DNA of 64,000 nucleotides from Cristatella mucedo (lineage: Eukaryota > Bryozoa > Phylactolaemata > Cristatellidae). Below, one piece after another: positions 24,015 to 34,552 of this stretch. The stretch covers positions 1,645,001 to 1,709,000 of the forward strand of contig WPIO01000065.1 of NCBI GenBank assembly GCA_009760855.2, written 5' to 3'. The position numbers were made by a program, and so were the translations under genes. The notes beneath the pieces are model-generated. The model had not been told where the DNA came from. It did no database searches and saw only the letters and a program-made list of their open reading frames with translations. The stretch's first letter is position 1. Each line of letters begins with the position of its first letter.

Positions 24015-24599
24015 GTGAGTAGCGATTCTTGTGCACTTTGCAGAGCAAATCAGGGCTGGCAGTGCTCTGCCCAGATGCCTAGATGCTCACACTTGGCAGC
24101 AACTTCGTTTGCGTTGCCAATGAGCTGCACTCATTTTAGGGCACTCAGCAGGATAATGCATCGCATGATGAATCGACCTTGAATCTGAGCATGTTGCTAG
24201 CCGAGCAGGCTGCAGAGGGACACAGTTACCGGCACACTGTCAGCAACTTGTCCACCGACCGGGTAGGTGAAAGCTAGCAAGGGGCTGGCTAAAATGAAAG
24301 AGAACTGATGGTCGATGCTGGTCGCGCAACAATATCGAAATTGCAAGGTAGCCAAATTGATGGATGCACTAGCTGTAATAAATCTCTGCATTGCCATGCC
24401 TCGGTAACACGATTATATTATAAATGTTGCAGCAATGCCATTTATGCATGCTTAAAATTGTTATGGCTAATGACAGCACTGGCTGCTATTAAGATTCCTG
24501 TGTGTGTGTGTGTGTGCACGTGTGTAAATACTCTGCAGATGTATATAAATATAGTTTTTGTAACTCAAGGCTTATGCCATACTCTCAAGAGCAATCTCT

Positions 24600-25040
24600 G
24601 TTGCAGGTAACACTACCTAGCGATTTTGATGGCCCGGACCACGATGTGTTGTGTAACTTATGCTCCCAAAGCGTGGAACTCACTTCCGACTTCCGTCACG
24701 ACATTCCCTGACCTGACCACATTTAAAAAGGAATTAAAATCGTACCTATTTATCACAGCATTTAGTGGGTCCCTGTGATTTGTCCTTTATGTGCTTATGC
24801 ATGCTGACACAGTGCATGCTGCTACTAACCACACTGGCATGATGACCCTGTGCACGTCACCCCTAACCATGTTATTGTTGTTATTTATCAAAGCATGCTA
24901 CCACTAACCATCCGATTTTGTTACCTTTGCAGCAAATATAAAGCACCTAGAAAGAGATTGAGTTATCTAACCTCTTGAGTTCTCTAAATTGTACTTTGTC
25001 AAGTGTGTTGTTATTATTATTTTTATTATTATTAACTTTC
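24600..25040 (+). mobile_element. LINE 3' end (family A)
   Basis: Decayed C-terminal coding sequence (compare WNSLP-type and TFKKELKSYLF-like motifs) is followed by a 3' UTR with CATGCTGCTACTAACCACAC. The tail is AAAGCACCTAGAAAGAGATT and a TTATTATT run. It lies in the intron between 24,014 and 26,303. Confidence 0.7.
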
Positions 25041-26302
25041 TTGATCTCGAGTAGTCAGTACAATTTGGTGTCGTAGGATCATATAGTCTGTAGTAAATAA
25101 GAGTGCCCCTGCACGGTATTTCGTGTCCTTTGTTTTACGAACAGTGTATCACTTTTGATTTTGGGATCTAGAGAGGTAGGAAATAAAGCCGTAAAGTAGC
25201 TACTGCTGATCGTTTTTTGATCAGAATGGCCCGTTTTTGAAAAGGAACTTGGTAATCCTGTTATGGGTGAGGCATTTCTGTGATGGTCTTTGGCAGGGCA
25301 GTGTATCGTAGGCTACTCGGATTGGCTACTGTATGTAGATGTAGCAGTTTTTTAGTATTATCCTAGGCATCTCACAGATGCTAGATTTTCCAAACTCGAG
25401 CAATACATATGGTACCTAAAGGAACAGAGTCCGGCTGATGGCGATTTGTTTCAAAACAAGTAGTTTTATTTTTTCTATTACTGCAGTATCATTACAATCG
25501 GGCCAGTTGTGATTAACTAGGCTTTTTGCTGGATACTCATGAGTCCCTGACAGTTGATTAGTTCTGGAAGACAAATGGTCGCAATCAATCTTCGACAGTG
25601 GCAGTATATGGCAGGGCAGGGAGTCATCGGATGCCCAGCGACCTCGACCTAGCGACCTTGCTCATGTTTGTAGAACTGCTGCCCAATGAAACTCTACCTC
25701 TGCAGCATGGCTACCTTGCCGGCATTATATGGATATTGGACTTAGCAGTGTGACTCTTGATGGCATGGCCTCATGCTAGCTGCACACTCTTATTCAGCCA
25801 CTGGTGGCTCTTTGCTCTGTCTCTCGTGCTCTGGAGAATTTGCCTGCTTGCTATTGGCACACTCTGGAATACGAAAAGCCTAGTAGCAGCTGCTCAGAGC
25901 AGAAATGACGTCTCTTCTTGCGACTGCCTTGTGATCGGCGAAGTGACCATGCAGGCTCTCATGGCCTACGTAAACGTACTTCAAAAGGTTGCTACCTAAT
26001 TTGGATTTTTTCTATCAGAACTGACATGTTGAACCTGTTTGCTGGCTGTGCCGCATATTATAAAGCAGTCCTTCGTAGAGCATTCCAGCCGCTAGATACC
26101 ATTAACTGGTGCCCAGGCACCATGCCGATCGCATGCACACGCACGCATGCAGCTTACACGGCCATGTATACACTCGCTCGAAGATGACAGTAAGGCCTGC
26201 AGTGAGGCAAATGCCTGCTTTGCAGCCTGCTTCCCCCCTCCAGCCGAGTTTCCTGGCCTACTCCGATTGCTGAGCCCAAGTCTTGCGTTTCGAACGTTGC
26301 AG
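25041..26302. other. Intron, no feature recognised
   Basis: About 1.26 kb with scattered short frames and no repeat or exon that I can support. Confidence 0.5.
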
Positions 26303-27176
26303 GCGAGCGAGTATAGTGTGCCCTCTCTGCCTCGACACGCCGCTAAAAGCGCCATGCCTCAGCCGGAGCAGATGCCTCTCATGCCGCTCGTTCAGTCGCC
26401 GTGGCGCCGGCCTCATCCCTACGGCCGGCATCTGGTGGCGGAGCTGGACTACACGCGGCCGTCGGGTCCGATCGCAGTGCTGCCGCCAATGGCTCCTCCG
26501 CCCAGCTCGCCGGCACCTTACCGGCTGCCGCCCAGCGGCGCCGACGAGCTGCCGCTGAGGCTCACCTCGTTCAGCCAGCTGCCTTCGTCGGGCGGCGGCC
26601 CTTCGCGCGGCAGCAGCGGCGGGCCGGCCTCGCCGCTGGTCCGGATGCGGCGGCGACTGCAGCCACCGCTGCTCGTGCCTCGTGGCTTTGCCTTCCCGCC
26701 GCTGCCGCCCAGTCCGCTGACGGTGAGCTGTTCGGAAGAGGACGAAGACGAGGGCGGGCAGGCGGCAGCGGCAGCAGCAGCAGCAGGGTGCTCGGAGGAG
26801 GATCAGACGGACAGCGACGGCGGCTATCGTGACGACGACGAGGAGAGCTTGGCGGCTGCCGGGCGGCTGCAGCTGTCTGCCCAACTTGGCGTGCCGCAGG
26901 AATTCATGTCCTACGAGGACACAACCTGCCGAGCAAGTGCCACCACTGCTGCCATGCCACCGATGGGATGTGCTCCGCTGCCTGTGGCAGCTGCTCGACC
27001 CGAGATCGGTCGGGCACAGGCGTCGGCAGGGCGGGCACCTCTGCCGGCACCCTCGCTCCACGCCTCGTTGGTGGCGCTGACCGTCGTGTGCGTCTTTGCC
27101 GGCTCCGGTCTCACTTTCTGCAACAGCAAGCCAATGGCCAGTGTGGTTTTCTATATTCCCAAGGGCGCCAATATAG
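26303..27176 (+). CDS. Large exon: Pro-rich/acidic cytoplasmic region and TM2
   Basis: An 874-base exon (291 codons), phase 0 in (GTTGCAG acceptor) and phase 1 out. Residues 1-140 are rich in Pro, Ser and Arg with PPMAPPPSSPAP-type runs that could bind SH3 or WW domains. Residues about 143-195 are acidic (EEDEDEGG, then EEDQTDSD, DDDEE) around a poly-Ala run. Residues about 250-274 form a membrane span (LVALTVVCVFAGSGLTF), after which NSKPMASVVFYIPK starts the outer side. With TM1 this makes a long cytoplasmic segment between two spans. An internal ATG (MPQPEQMPLMPL, near 26,354) could start a separate type II protein. Confidence 0.75.
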
Positions 27177-27240
27177 GTATGCTGTCGTTGCCAGGCCGCC
27201 GAGCTCAGCAGCGTAGATTTGTTATCGATCCATGGGTGGG

Positions 27241-27272
<32 letters not shown>

Positions 27273-27479
27273 GCCGCAGTAGCCGAGGTCTAAACATGCT
27301 CGTGCCCTCTCTCCTGTCCCTTTGCCTCAGTGAACTTGGTCTTTTTTTTATTCCGATGTGTTTTTCGTGCACACTTGTACGTGATTCAGTGCATGATGCT
27401 AGCAATTACTAGATTCTTACGAGCCATAGATCTTACTAACCGCTGGCCATAGGTGGCTTTATGTTTGCTTTAGCATGCT

Positions 27480-27645
27480 CACCTAAGCACAATGCCTGTT
27501 TGGTTTTGCATGCTTTACACCATGCATATCGCAAGGCCTCGGGTGCTGATTCTCTTGCAGCGAGAGCTGTAAAGTGCCTGTGTAGAGATTAAGCTATCTT
27601 AGGGCGACTTACAAAAGACCCATCGTTATTCTTATTGCTATGCCG
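27480..27645 (+). mobile_element. LINE 3' end (family A)
   Basis: Tail motif TGTAGAGATTAAGCTATCTT is followed by GGGCGACTTAC and a decayed TTATT tail. 5'-truncated copy in the intron after TM2. Confidence 0.55.
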
Positions 27646-28469
27646 TGATGGAATCAAAGACCGTGTAGCTGCACTGCTGCCGAGCAGGAAGGATGTACCA
27701 GCGGTTGGTCTTAGGGCATCGAACGACGGCCTATCGTATCCGAGGCAAGTGTCTTAGTGGCTGACCAGTTACTCTACGATCAGCATGACTGAGATTCGCA
27801 CATAATGTCCTGCATGTTCAGCCAGGCGGCCTGGTGGCCACGGATCTGGAGCCTTCGATTAGGCACCGAAGGGTGGGCACCGAAGCCGACGTATTAAAGA
27901 TGCTGCTGGGTGCAATTGACCTGAGAATTGAATTGAATTGAGGTTGATGACTGAGTGGCAGAATCACGGCTTCGAAAGTAACTTTCTCTTTATCGCTGTT
28001 GTGCGTGCAACGTGGCTGCTGCATTGGGACATATACAATTGAAAAAAGCCGGGCACGGCTTGCTGGCTGTAGCTTTACTACTGTTAAGGGGTTGGCCCAA
28101 GCTATTGCCATCGACCTGCAGATGGAGTGTGAAGTTATGCTCTCTGGAGAATGCTTATCAAGATGCTGGCTCTGTGGCTTCTTAAGATGCATCAACCTCG
28201 AGCAAAGCCAGTATGAGTCATGGATGAGACTTACCTAAAGAGCTCACTGGCCGCACGGGCGATGCAGCTTCTTTCGCATGGACTACTTTTGAGCTGGTCA
28301 TGATGCTCTGCTCGTGTGAAACGGGTGGTGCGCTGCTCTTGCACCCGAATCCAGTTTTACCCTGAATAGAAAGAAGCATGTTATCTGAAATCTCGTGCAC
28401 AGCAGTCTTGAAAGACCGATCATGTGTAATTTCTTCTTTAAGGCTCTTCTGTCTGGAGTTCTGCCAAAT

Positions 28470-28580
28470 TGGTTTAGGTGCTCACCTTTGACACGCGAGC
28501 TCGAGCCCTGTGGTGTACGTGAATCGCCTGAATAGAGATTAAGTTCTCTTAGGGCGCTATCCAAATATGAATTATATATG
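28470..28580 (+). mobile_element. tRNA-derived SINE (family S1)
   Basis: GGTGCTCACCTTTGACACGC, then CGAGCTCGAGCCC (B box), GAATAGAGATTAAGTTCTCT and an AT-rich microsatellite tail at 28.57-28.69 kb. Confidence 0.65.
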
Positions 28581-28624
<44 letters not shown>

Positions 28625-28687
28625 AGCATACATACGCATACATACACAAACACACACACATATGTATATATATATATATATATATAA
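28570..28687. repeat. AT/GTAT/ACAC compound microsatellite
   Basis: Runs of TATA, CATA and CACA repeats forming the tail region of the S1 SINE. Confidence 0.9.
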
Positions 28688-28867
28688 AGGAACTTGAGGT
28701 GTTATCTCGCCTGACTCTTTAAAGTTGTTTGTTTGCCAGAATCCGGTCTGTCCTCTTTCGTTGATTATGTTTTGCTTAAGCATATCTCCTTAGCTGGTCA
28801 GCAGCTTATTGCCTCGGTGCCATCTGTCAATCGCAGCAGACACTGAGACTACAGTTGTACATTTCAG

Positions 28868-28960
28868 CTGCCATAAAGCTGTTTGCCAATAAAGATCAAC
28901 GACCCTCCTTTGTGGAGAATAGCTGGTATCTGGAGAATAGGGGCCTGTTCCAAGTGTATG
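28868..28960 (+). CDS. Exon: membrane-proximal start of second ectodomain
   Basis: A 93-base exon, phase 1 at both ends, with an ACATTTCAG acceptor and GTAAGT donor. It reads AIKLFANKDQRPSFVENSWY and LENRGLFQVY. It connects TM2 to the Cys-rich modules. There are no cysteines and no known motif. Confidence 0.65.
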
Positions 28961-29158
28961 GTAAGTATTTAATTGCAGCCTTAATGCCGGCAGCAAGGCC
29001 TTATGTGGCAGTAATGCGCCGACGAAAAAACGCACCAGATTTGGCTGCACGTGGGTGCATCGACGTGTGCCCCGAGGATGCGCCGAGTACCAGTGACGTC
29101 AGCGCAGCCGCACAGCTGCGCTGGTAGCCATTGCAGCTGAGCTGGCTGACACTTGCAG

Positions 29159-29311
29159 ACGTCGCCGATGCCAGTCCGAGCCAGCATAAGCCCTGCTCAG
29201 TCAGGTATGAGTGCTCGTCGGCAAACCTGTCACTCGTTGACTGTGATCTTGGCAGCCAGAAGTGTATATGCATCCGAGGTTACAGCATCAACAACCGAAT
29301 GACATGCGATG
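29159..29311 (+). CDS. Exon: EGF/EB-like Cys-rich module
   Basis: A 153-base exon, phase 1 at both ends, with a CTTGCAG acceptor and GTGAGT donor. Six cysteines are spaced C-x5-C-x9-C-x6-C-x-C-x11-C (from PCSVRYEC to NNRMTC). This is the general layout of EGF-like or EB modules with the close C-x-C pair. It forms the first disulfide-bonded module of the second ectodomain. Confidence 0.75.
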
Positions 29312-29421
29312 GTGAGTCCGCCAGAGGACAAGCGGCTGTGTGCCGAGGCAATGTGCACACTCGCCATGTGGCCATGGGCGCATGCTTCGGCGAGGGAATG
29401 TCGTGTCGTCTCGTGCTGCAG

Positions 29422-29547
29422 ATGTGAACGAGTGCAGCAACGGAGGCGACGACGTTTGTCCGCCGGGCACCAGCTGCAGGAACACGCCGGGCTCCTATGC
29501 CTGCCTGTGCCCTGCAGGACTATACTGGTCCGGCAGCGCTTGTATTG
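29422..29547 (+). CDS. Exon: calcium-binding EGF domain
   Basis: A 126-base exon, phase 1 at both ends. It starts DVNEC, the calcium-binding N-terminal motif (D-x-[ND]-E), and has CRNTPGSYACLC. This fits the Asp/Asn hydroxylation consensus C-x-[DN]-x4-[FY]-x-C-x-C. Six cysteines are in the expected order. One exon encoding one cbEGF with 1-1 phase is the classical shuffled-module structure. It is the most certain domain in the window. Confidence 0.85.
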
Positions 29548-29651
29548 GTAATCGTCTGCCAAACGCTCGAGCTGGCATTTTTTGGGGTTCAATTTAACGC
29601 GGCAGGACAGGGCACATCGGATGTCGGTGACCGGTGACTACTTTATTGCAG

Positions 29652-29726
29652 CATGCAGCAGCGGTTGTCCTGAGAACCAGTTTGAGGTGAAATCGTGTGC
29701 TCCTACGTCAGATCGTGTATGCTCGG
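29652..29726 (+). CDS. Exon: TNFR-like Cys half module 1
   Basis: A 75-base exon, phase 1 at both ends. It reads CSSGCPENQFEVKSC then APTSDRVC, spacing C-x3-C-x9-C-x7-C. The end (TSDRVC) is typical of TNF-receptor type Cys-rich repeats (T-x-D-[RT]-x-C). It is a partial module; the next exon continues the pattern. Confidence 0.75.
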
Positions 29727-29869
29727 GTGAGTGGCATCACTCCACGGGCGCCGCGGTGGCCAGCGCCACCGTAGCTGTTGCTGCAGCTTCGGCTGCCGGG
29801 GGCCATGCTTCGGTTACATCCTGGTCTGCAGCTCCTTGTCCCGGCATCTGTTTTAAGGATGCAATATGG

Positions 29870-30150
29870 AGGTGGGCAGTGGTATAAATTCTTGTGACCT
29901 GAACTACCTGGGATACTGTAGTTTTTATGCTCGCAAAGCCTGATACTCACTCCCGACTGACGTCACAACATCTCATGACTTGATGACATTTAATAAGAAG
30001 TGAAACAGGCTCGTCCTCCTCACAGTATTTGCTGGTTCCGTGTGAATTATCATTTCTGTGCTGACACTGGGCATTGCATCACTAACCAGTTAACATGCTT
30101 ACTTTACTGCATATGTAAAGTGCTTAATACAAATGTCTTATTATCATTGC
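29870..30150 (+). mobile_element. LINE 3' end (family A) abutting a splice acceptor
   Basis: Decayed LINE C-terminal and 3' UTR sequence (GCTGACACTGGGCATTGCAT, then GTAAAGTGCTTAATACAAAT). Its terminal TTATTATCATT repeat runs directly into the CAG acceptor of the next coding exon. Confidence 0.65.
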
Positions 30151-30152
30151 AG

Positions 30153-30224
30153 CCTGCAGGAAATGCCCGTCGGGAACATATACATTCCGTCCGTGTTCAG
30201 CTAAGCAGGATACCACTTGCATGC
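30153..30224 (+). CDS. Exon: TNFR-like Cys half module 2
   Basis: A 72-base exon, phase 1 at both ends, with a GTGAGT donor. It reads CRKCPSGTYTFRPC then SAKQDTTC, spacing C-x2-C-x9-C-x7-C. This is almost the pattern of the previous exon, so the two look like a duplicated exon. CPSGTYT and QDTTC are typical of TNFR or GCC2/GCC3-type repeats. Confidence 0.75.
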
Positions 30225-30253
30225 GTGAGTATGCCTTTCATTGCTATTAGATT

Positions 30254-30254
30254 C

Positions 30255-30312
<58 letters not shown>
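30254..30312. repeat. (GA)n microsatellite
   Basis: About 29 GA units, 30 bases downstream of the exon 30,153-30,224 donor. Confidence 0.95.
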
Positions 30313-30314
<2 letters not shown>

Positions 30315-30359
30315 GTATATTCTGTTTGTCTAGCTATCGGCGGTAGCGGTCAGTAAAAT

Positions 30360-30435
30360 TCGGCTCGAGCCCCATGGCATAATGTGAAGCACCTGAAGAG
30401 AGATTAAATTCTCTTAGGGTGCTATACAGATGAAT
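30360..30435 (+). mobile_element. SINE remnant (family S1)
   Basis: CGGCTCGAGCCCC (B box), then GAAGAGAGATTAAATTCTCT, TAGGGTGCTATACA and an AT-rich end. Confidence 0.55.
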
Positions 30436-30519
30436 TATGCTTATATATTTTATGCATAGATAAGAGCATGGGTGGGAGCTGCTAAGCGGGAGAAGCTCAA
30501 TCTGTGCCCCTCAATGCTT

Positions 30520-30612
30520 TTCTGCCACCTTTCGGTGTCGGTAAAGTGCTTAGACAGAGATTTAGTTTTCTTAGAGAGCTAGACACAAAACATATCTCAT
30601 TATCATTATTAT
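30520..30612 (+). mobile_element. LINE 3' tail (family A)
   Basis: GTAAAGTGCTTAGACAGAGA, then TTTAGTTTTCTTAGAGAGCT and CATTATCATTATTATT. Tail only. Confidence 0.55.
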
Positions 30613-31474
30613 TCCTCAAGTAGGACCGACTGTGAGACTAGAATTCTGCTGCCGATGGTCGGTTTGGCACGTGGTGTGGCTCCGTGATTCGGTGCCTTTG
30701 CTGGCTATTTCCTGACTGTTGCATGGTGACATCGTTCGATTTAAAGGCTTCTGAAAATTTGTTTGAGTTCTTTTTCTATTAGGAATGTGCATTATGTTGT
30801 CACTACCCTGCCGAAATGCGGTCGTGCTGTACAGGCGTGCATGTGCAGGCTGTTCGATGGTCTGCTAATCCTACATGCAAATCAGTTATCCTTCAGTGTT
30901 GAAACTCCTTCAAGGAGGCCACCTTCTGTAGCTCGAGGGACCGCAGCGCCACGACAGGGGCAGTGCACCGCAGAGGGCAGAGGTGCAGACAACGGCAGCA
31001 GTGACAGGTGGTGGTAGCTCGGTTTCTGTCGGATACTTGCCTTGACGTGCGAAGGTGGGCCTCCCCTACATACCCTTGCTGCCCCTTCCCTAGATGCAGC
31101 CGTGCCTTGGAGCAAGAAGTGTTTGGAACTAACTTCATAGTGGTCCCTGCTGTCGTGAGTAGCCGTCGTGCAGCAGCATCAAGTTAAGAATAGAGCGTTG
31201 ATGAGCAACCAGGATTTCGTGCTCACCGACTGACAGATGTTGAGGAAATTGGGTAGGATGGCTCTCTGGCAACCTAAGGAGAGTGGCCATGCTTCAGTGA
31301 TCATTGTCAAACAGCTGCAATAAGTCCAGCTAGCTGGGCTGGAAATCATTAGTCCCAGCTGCTCATTACTGACACTACACTCCATCTCCTGCCACCAACT
31401 GTCACCACCGGTACCATCCTTTATCTGCCAGCACCGGCAGCATTTTGAGCAGGCCGTGCAGAATCTGGTCATAA

Positions 31475-31479
<5 letters not shown>

Positions 31480-31532
<53 letters not shown>

Positions 31533-31755
31533 CCTCCCTCTTCCTCCCTCTCTGTTTCTCGCCCTCTCTCTGTCTCTCTCCGTCCCTGTCTCTCTCGCTC
31601 GCTTGCTCTCACTCTCCCCTCTCTCTGTCTCTCGCTTGCTCTCTCTTCCCCCCTCTCTCTCACTTGCTCTCAAACGTCTCCTATATTCTTCTCTCCTCCC
31701 TCCATTATCACATTCTCTTCTCTCTTCTCCTCTCTTTTCTCTCTCTCTCTCTGTC

Positions 31756-31788
<33 letters not shown>

Positions 31789-32085
31789 ACCTTCTCTATT
31801 CTCTCTCTCACTTTCTCTGTCACTGCCCCTCTATCTGTGTCTGTCCTTATCTGTGTCTTGGCCTCTCTGTCTGTGTCTGTCTGTCCATCCATCAGTCAAT
31901 CAATCTGTCTGTCTCTATCTCTCGATTTCTCTATCCATCCGTCCGTCCGTCCGTCCATCCATCCCATCTATCCATCCCATCCAATCTATTTATCCATCCA
32001 ATCGATTTATCCACCCAATCTATTGATCCATCTGTTTATCTATATATCTCTCTGTCTATCTCTCTTATCTCTAACCCACCACTCT
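31480..32085. repeat. Pyrimidine-rich tract with (CT)n, (TCTG)n and (ATCC)n
   Basis: About 600 bases almost free of purines other than spacers. A CT run at the start passes into CTCTGT variants, then CCAT/CCGT/ATCC tetranucleotides after 31.89 kb. Ser/Leu-rich and Arg/Glu-rich frames across it are artefacts. Confidence 0.9.
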
Positions 32086-34530
32086 CAAGTTAGATGTTGC
32101 ACTTCGGGCAGAAGATAATCAGGCTGGTGACTTTTCATCGACCCTCTACTTTGACATATCCCCTGCCTGCCAATCGAGCATTGCTTATCGAAAATCATGA
32201 GACATCCACAAGGAAACTATAGGTTGCACTCCATGAATTAAAAATATGCACAGTGAAACAACTCGGATTAATGGATTAAACTTATTCAAAAATTCAAGCC
32301 AGCCATGGAATGAGCACAGCTGCCCGATAGAAGCCGAAGTATGCCGTATGCAAACATAGCAGAATGTAAGGAGTGCTAAGTAATTTATAAGAATAGATGC
32401 TGTGTAAAACGTTGTCATACATAACCCATTCGGGTAAGGGTGTTCTGGAACAATGCGCGAAGGTCGAAATGGCATACTGACACTTGGGGTATCTGCCGAC
32501 GTGCAGCACCATAACTTAAAATAAGCAAATGCACAATTCAAGCTTGATCGCATCTGATATAAACTGTCAGCATCTCATGCTTGGGATTCCTTGTGCCTGC
32601 CACTTCGAAGGAAAGTTTCAGGAAATAGGAGAGATTGTACGTGTTTCTGGTTAATTTGCCGAAACATTCATGTCCGAAACCACTGGCTCGAAGCCGCAGG
32701 TCCTACAGTGTTTCTAATGTCAGCCTGTTGTGTGCTGATTGTGATATCTCTGTGGTGGAGAGCCGATGTAAAGGCAACCATTCCGCTAATGTATACTAGA
32801 TTAGTGGCTGCTTTGCACGAATGTCGCATGCTATATCTGCTCTACTGTCTAATTGAGATTAACATACAAAGTAGCATTCCCACGATGGTTGCCTCTGACA
32901 AGTTCAAAGTCTGGCCTCCTCTTAGGCTTAATCATGGCTATGCACCTGCAGGGAGCATCACCTACTGTGTAGGAGGCAGTGTCCTGGTAGCAGCATGCAT
33001 TGCACCAAATCCTTGACTGGGTCGATCTTCTGATCAGATCAGCGTTCTGCTCTGGTCATGCTGTTTGAAAATGATTACACTGATGTGGACAGGAAACCTC
33101 TGCTCTTGCTAATGATGATTCCTGACCGTAGTGAAATTCTGGTGAACTGGCCCCCCACAATACAAAGCCTGTGTGCATGAGGCTTTAACATCACTACACT
33201 TTTGGATGCAAATACGCCGAATACTTCACGTTTTCCCATCTCGTCGCATGCTTACTCGTAGATGCACCAGGTCCATCTGACCTTGGATATTGGAGTTCGT
33301 TTGGACAGCATTAGCTCTGCCGGTGTCAGATCGTGGTGCGATGGGTGGGGGTGCTTCCCAGGGAGTTTCCAAGTGGGAAGTAGCAGCAGCAGCACTTGCT
33401 GCTGGAAGTGTAGAATTCATCAACTGATTATTCTAAAGTCGCAATGAACTGACTGGAGGTTTAGTGGTATGGAGATGGATTGTCGATGTGCTTCTATACT
33501 GAAAATCTAAGGGTGCATCAAATCCTGAATGCATTATCAATTCTATAAGCATTGAAGGTGACACAGCTACGGCATTTGCTTTAGGGTGATGCTATGGTTA
33601 TAAGCTTATTCTGATTTAATATCACTTTTTACAACAAATTGTATCTGCTGGTGTCCGTGTCTTAGTCTCGTGGACAACATAGAAAAAGTAAGTATTCGAG
33701 TTTGCAAGGGCTGTTGCAAAGTTCACGTAAGTATAATGTCTGGAAGAGAACTACCCATCACGAGATCTTACCTTTATGAGACCCCTGGCCAGTATAACTA
33801 CCGTGTGGGAATGTGAAGACCAGAGGCCATAGAGCAATGACAGCATAGCAACAATACTACAAAGCAGCCGTAAGCATTGGCCTCCTTGTAACCACCTTGG
33901 CGTCAACAGCTGCTTTTAGCAACTATTTTGTTCTGTAGCAGTCCTTCGGAAGCATCTGTCTGGATGTGTGCGAGTTGTAACTAGACCGGGCCGAAGATTT
34001 AGATAGTGCGCCGAGCATCATATCACAAACTCTTAGAGAGATTCGTAGGCTGCTAGATGCACGTGGCTTGCAGATAGTATCAACCAGTGTCACTGTTTGA
34101 CCGCAAGCGATTTGAACAGCAGGCTCCCGTGGCTTTACGTCGAGTTACAAATGGAGACTTCTTACGTTATTTTATCTCGTTCACACTATTTTGGAGATGG
34201 TCCTGGAACGGTGGTAGGATATTAGTTGGCACTTGCTATTCGTGTGCTCGTAGTGCATCTCTGCTAATCGTAGGGCTTACTGCCTGCAGCAGATCGTGCA
34301 TTCTTCAAAAGAGAAATGCTCTGTCCTCTGACAAAGACCACTGAGTCGGGGAATAACTGCAGCTCCAAAATGTTGCCACATAATGCCCCAAAGGCGAGGA
34401 AGTGACTTAGAATGCTTCGTCTTCGAATGCTGATGTTTAAACGAGTTTGCAGCCTTTGCATCGCAGCAGCTGGACAGCAGCTGGACCATTTTTGATCACA
34501 GATATATCGCGACCCAACGTGTTCCCGCAG

Positions 34531-34552
34531 GATCAGCCTGCAAGTCTGATCA
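34531..34552 (+). CDS. 22-nt microexon
   Basis: Twenty-two bases lie between a GTTCCCGCAG acceptor and a perfect GTAAGT donor. Phase 1 in and phase 2 out are exactly what the upstream donor (30,224) and downstream acceptor (35,148) need. It encodes about seven residues (R-SACKSD-H with split ends), adding one cysteine. The phase fit and strong sites support it, but the length is short enough for chance. Confidence 0.5.

Larger units (their letters stand above)
30225..34530. other. Intron with GA and CT repeats and SINE/LINE tails
   Basis: 4.3 kb. It contains a GA run (30.25-30.31 kb), an S1 SINE remnant (30.36-30.43 kb), a LINE tail (30.52-30.61 kb) and a 600-base pyrimidine-rich tract (31.48-32.09 kb). 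A Cys-rich frame at 30,783 (ECALCCHY...) follows a good acceptor but has no usable donor in the needed phase. Confidence 0.5.

Noticed and set aside
26258-27061. 267-codon minus-strand open frame
   Set aside because: It is the antisense shadow of the large Pro-rich exon; Arg/Cys-rich with no recognisable features.
30783-30890. Cys-rich frame ECALCCHYPAEMRSCC
   Set aside because: It has a good acceptor but the wrong phase for the upstream exon and no acceptable donor before the stop.
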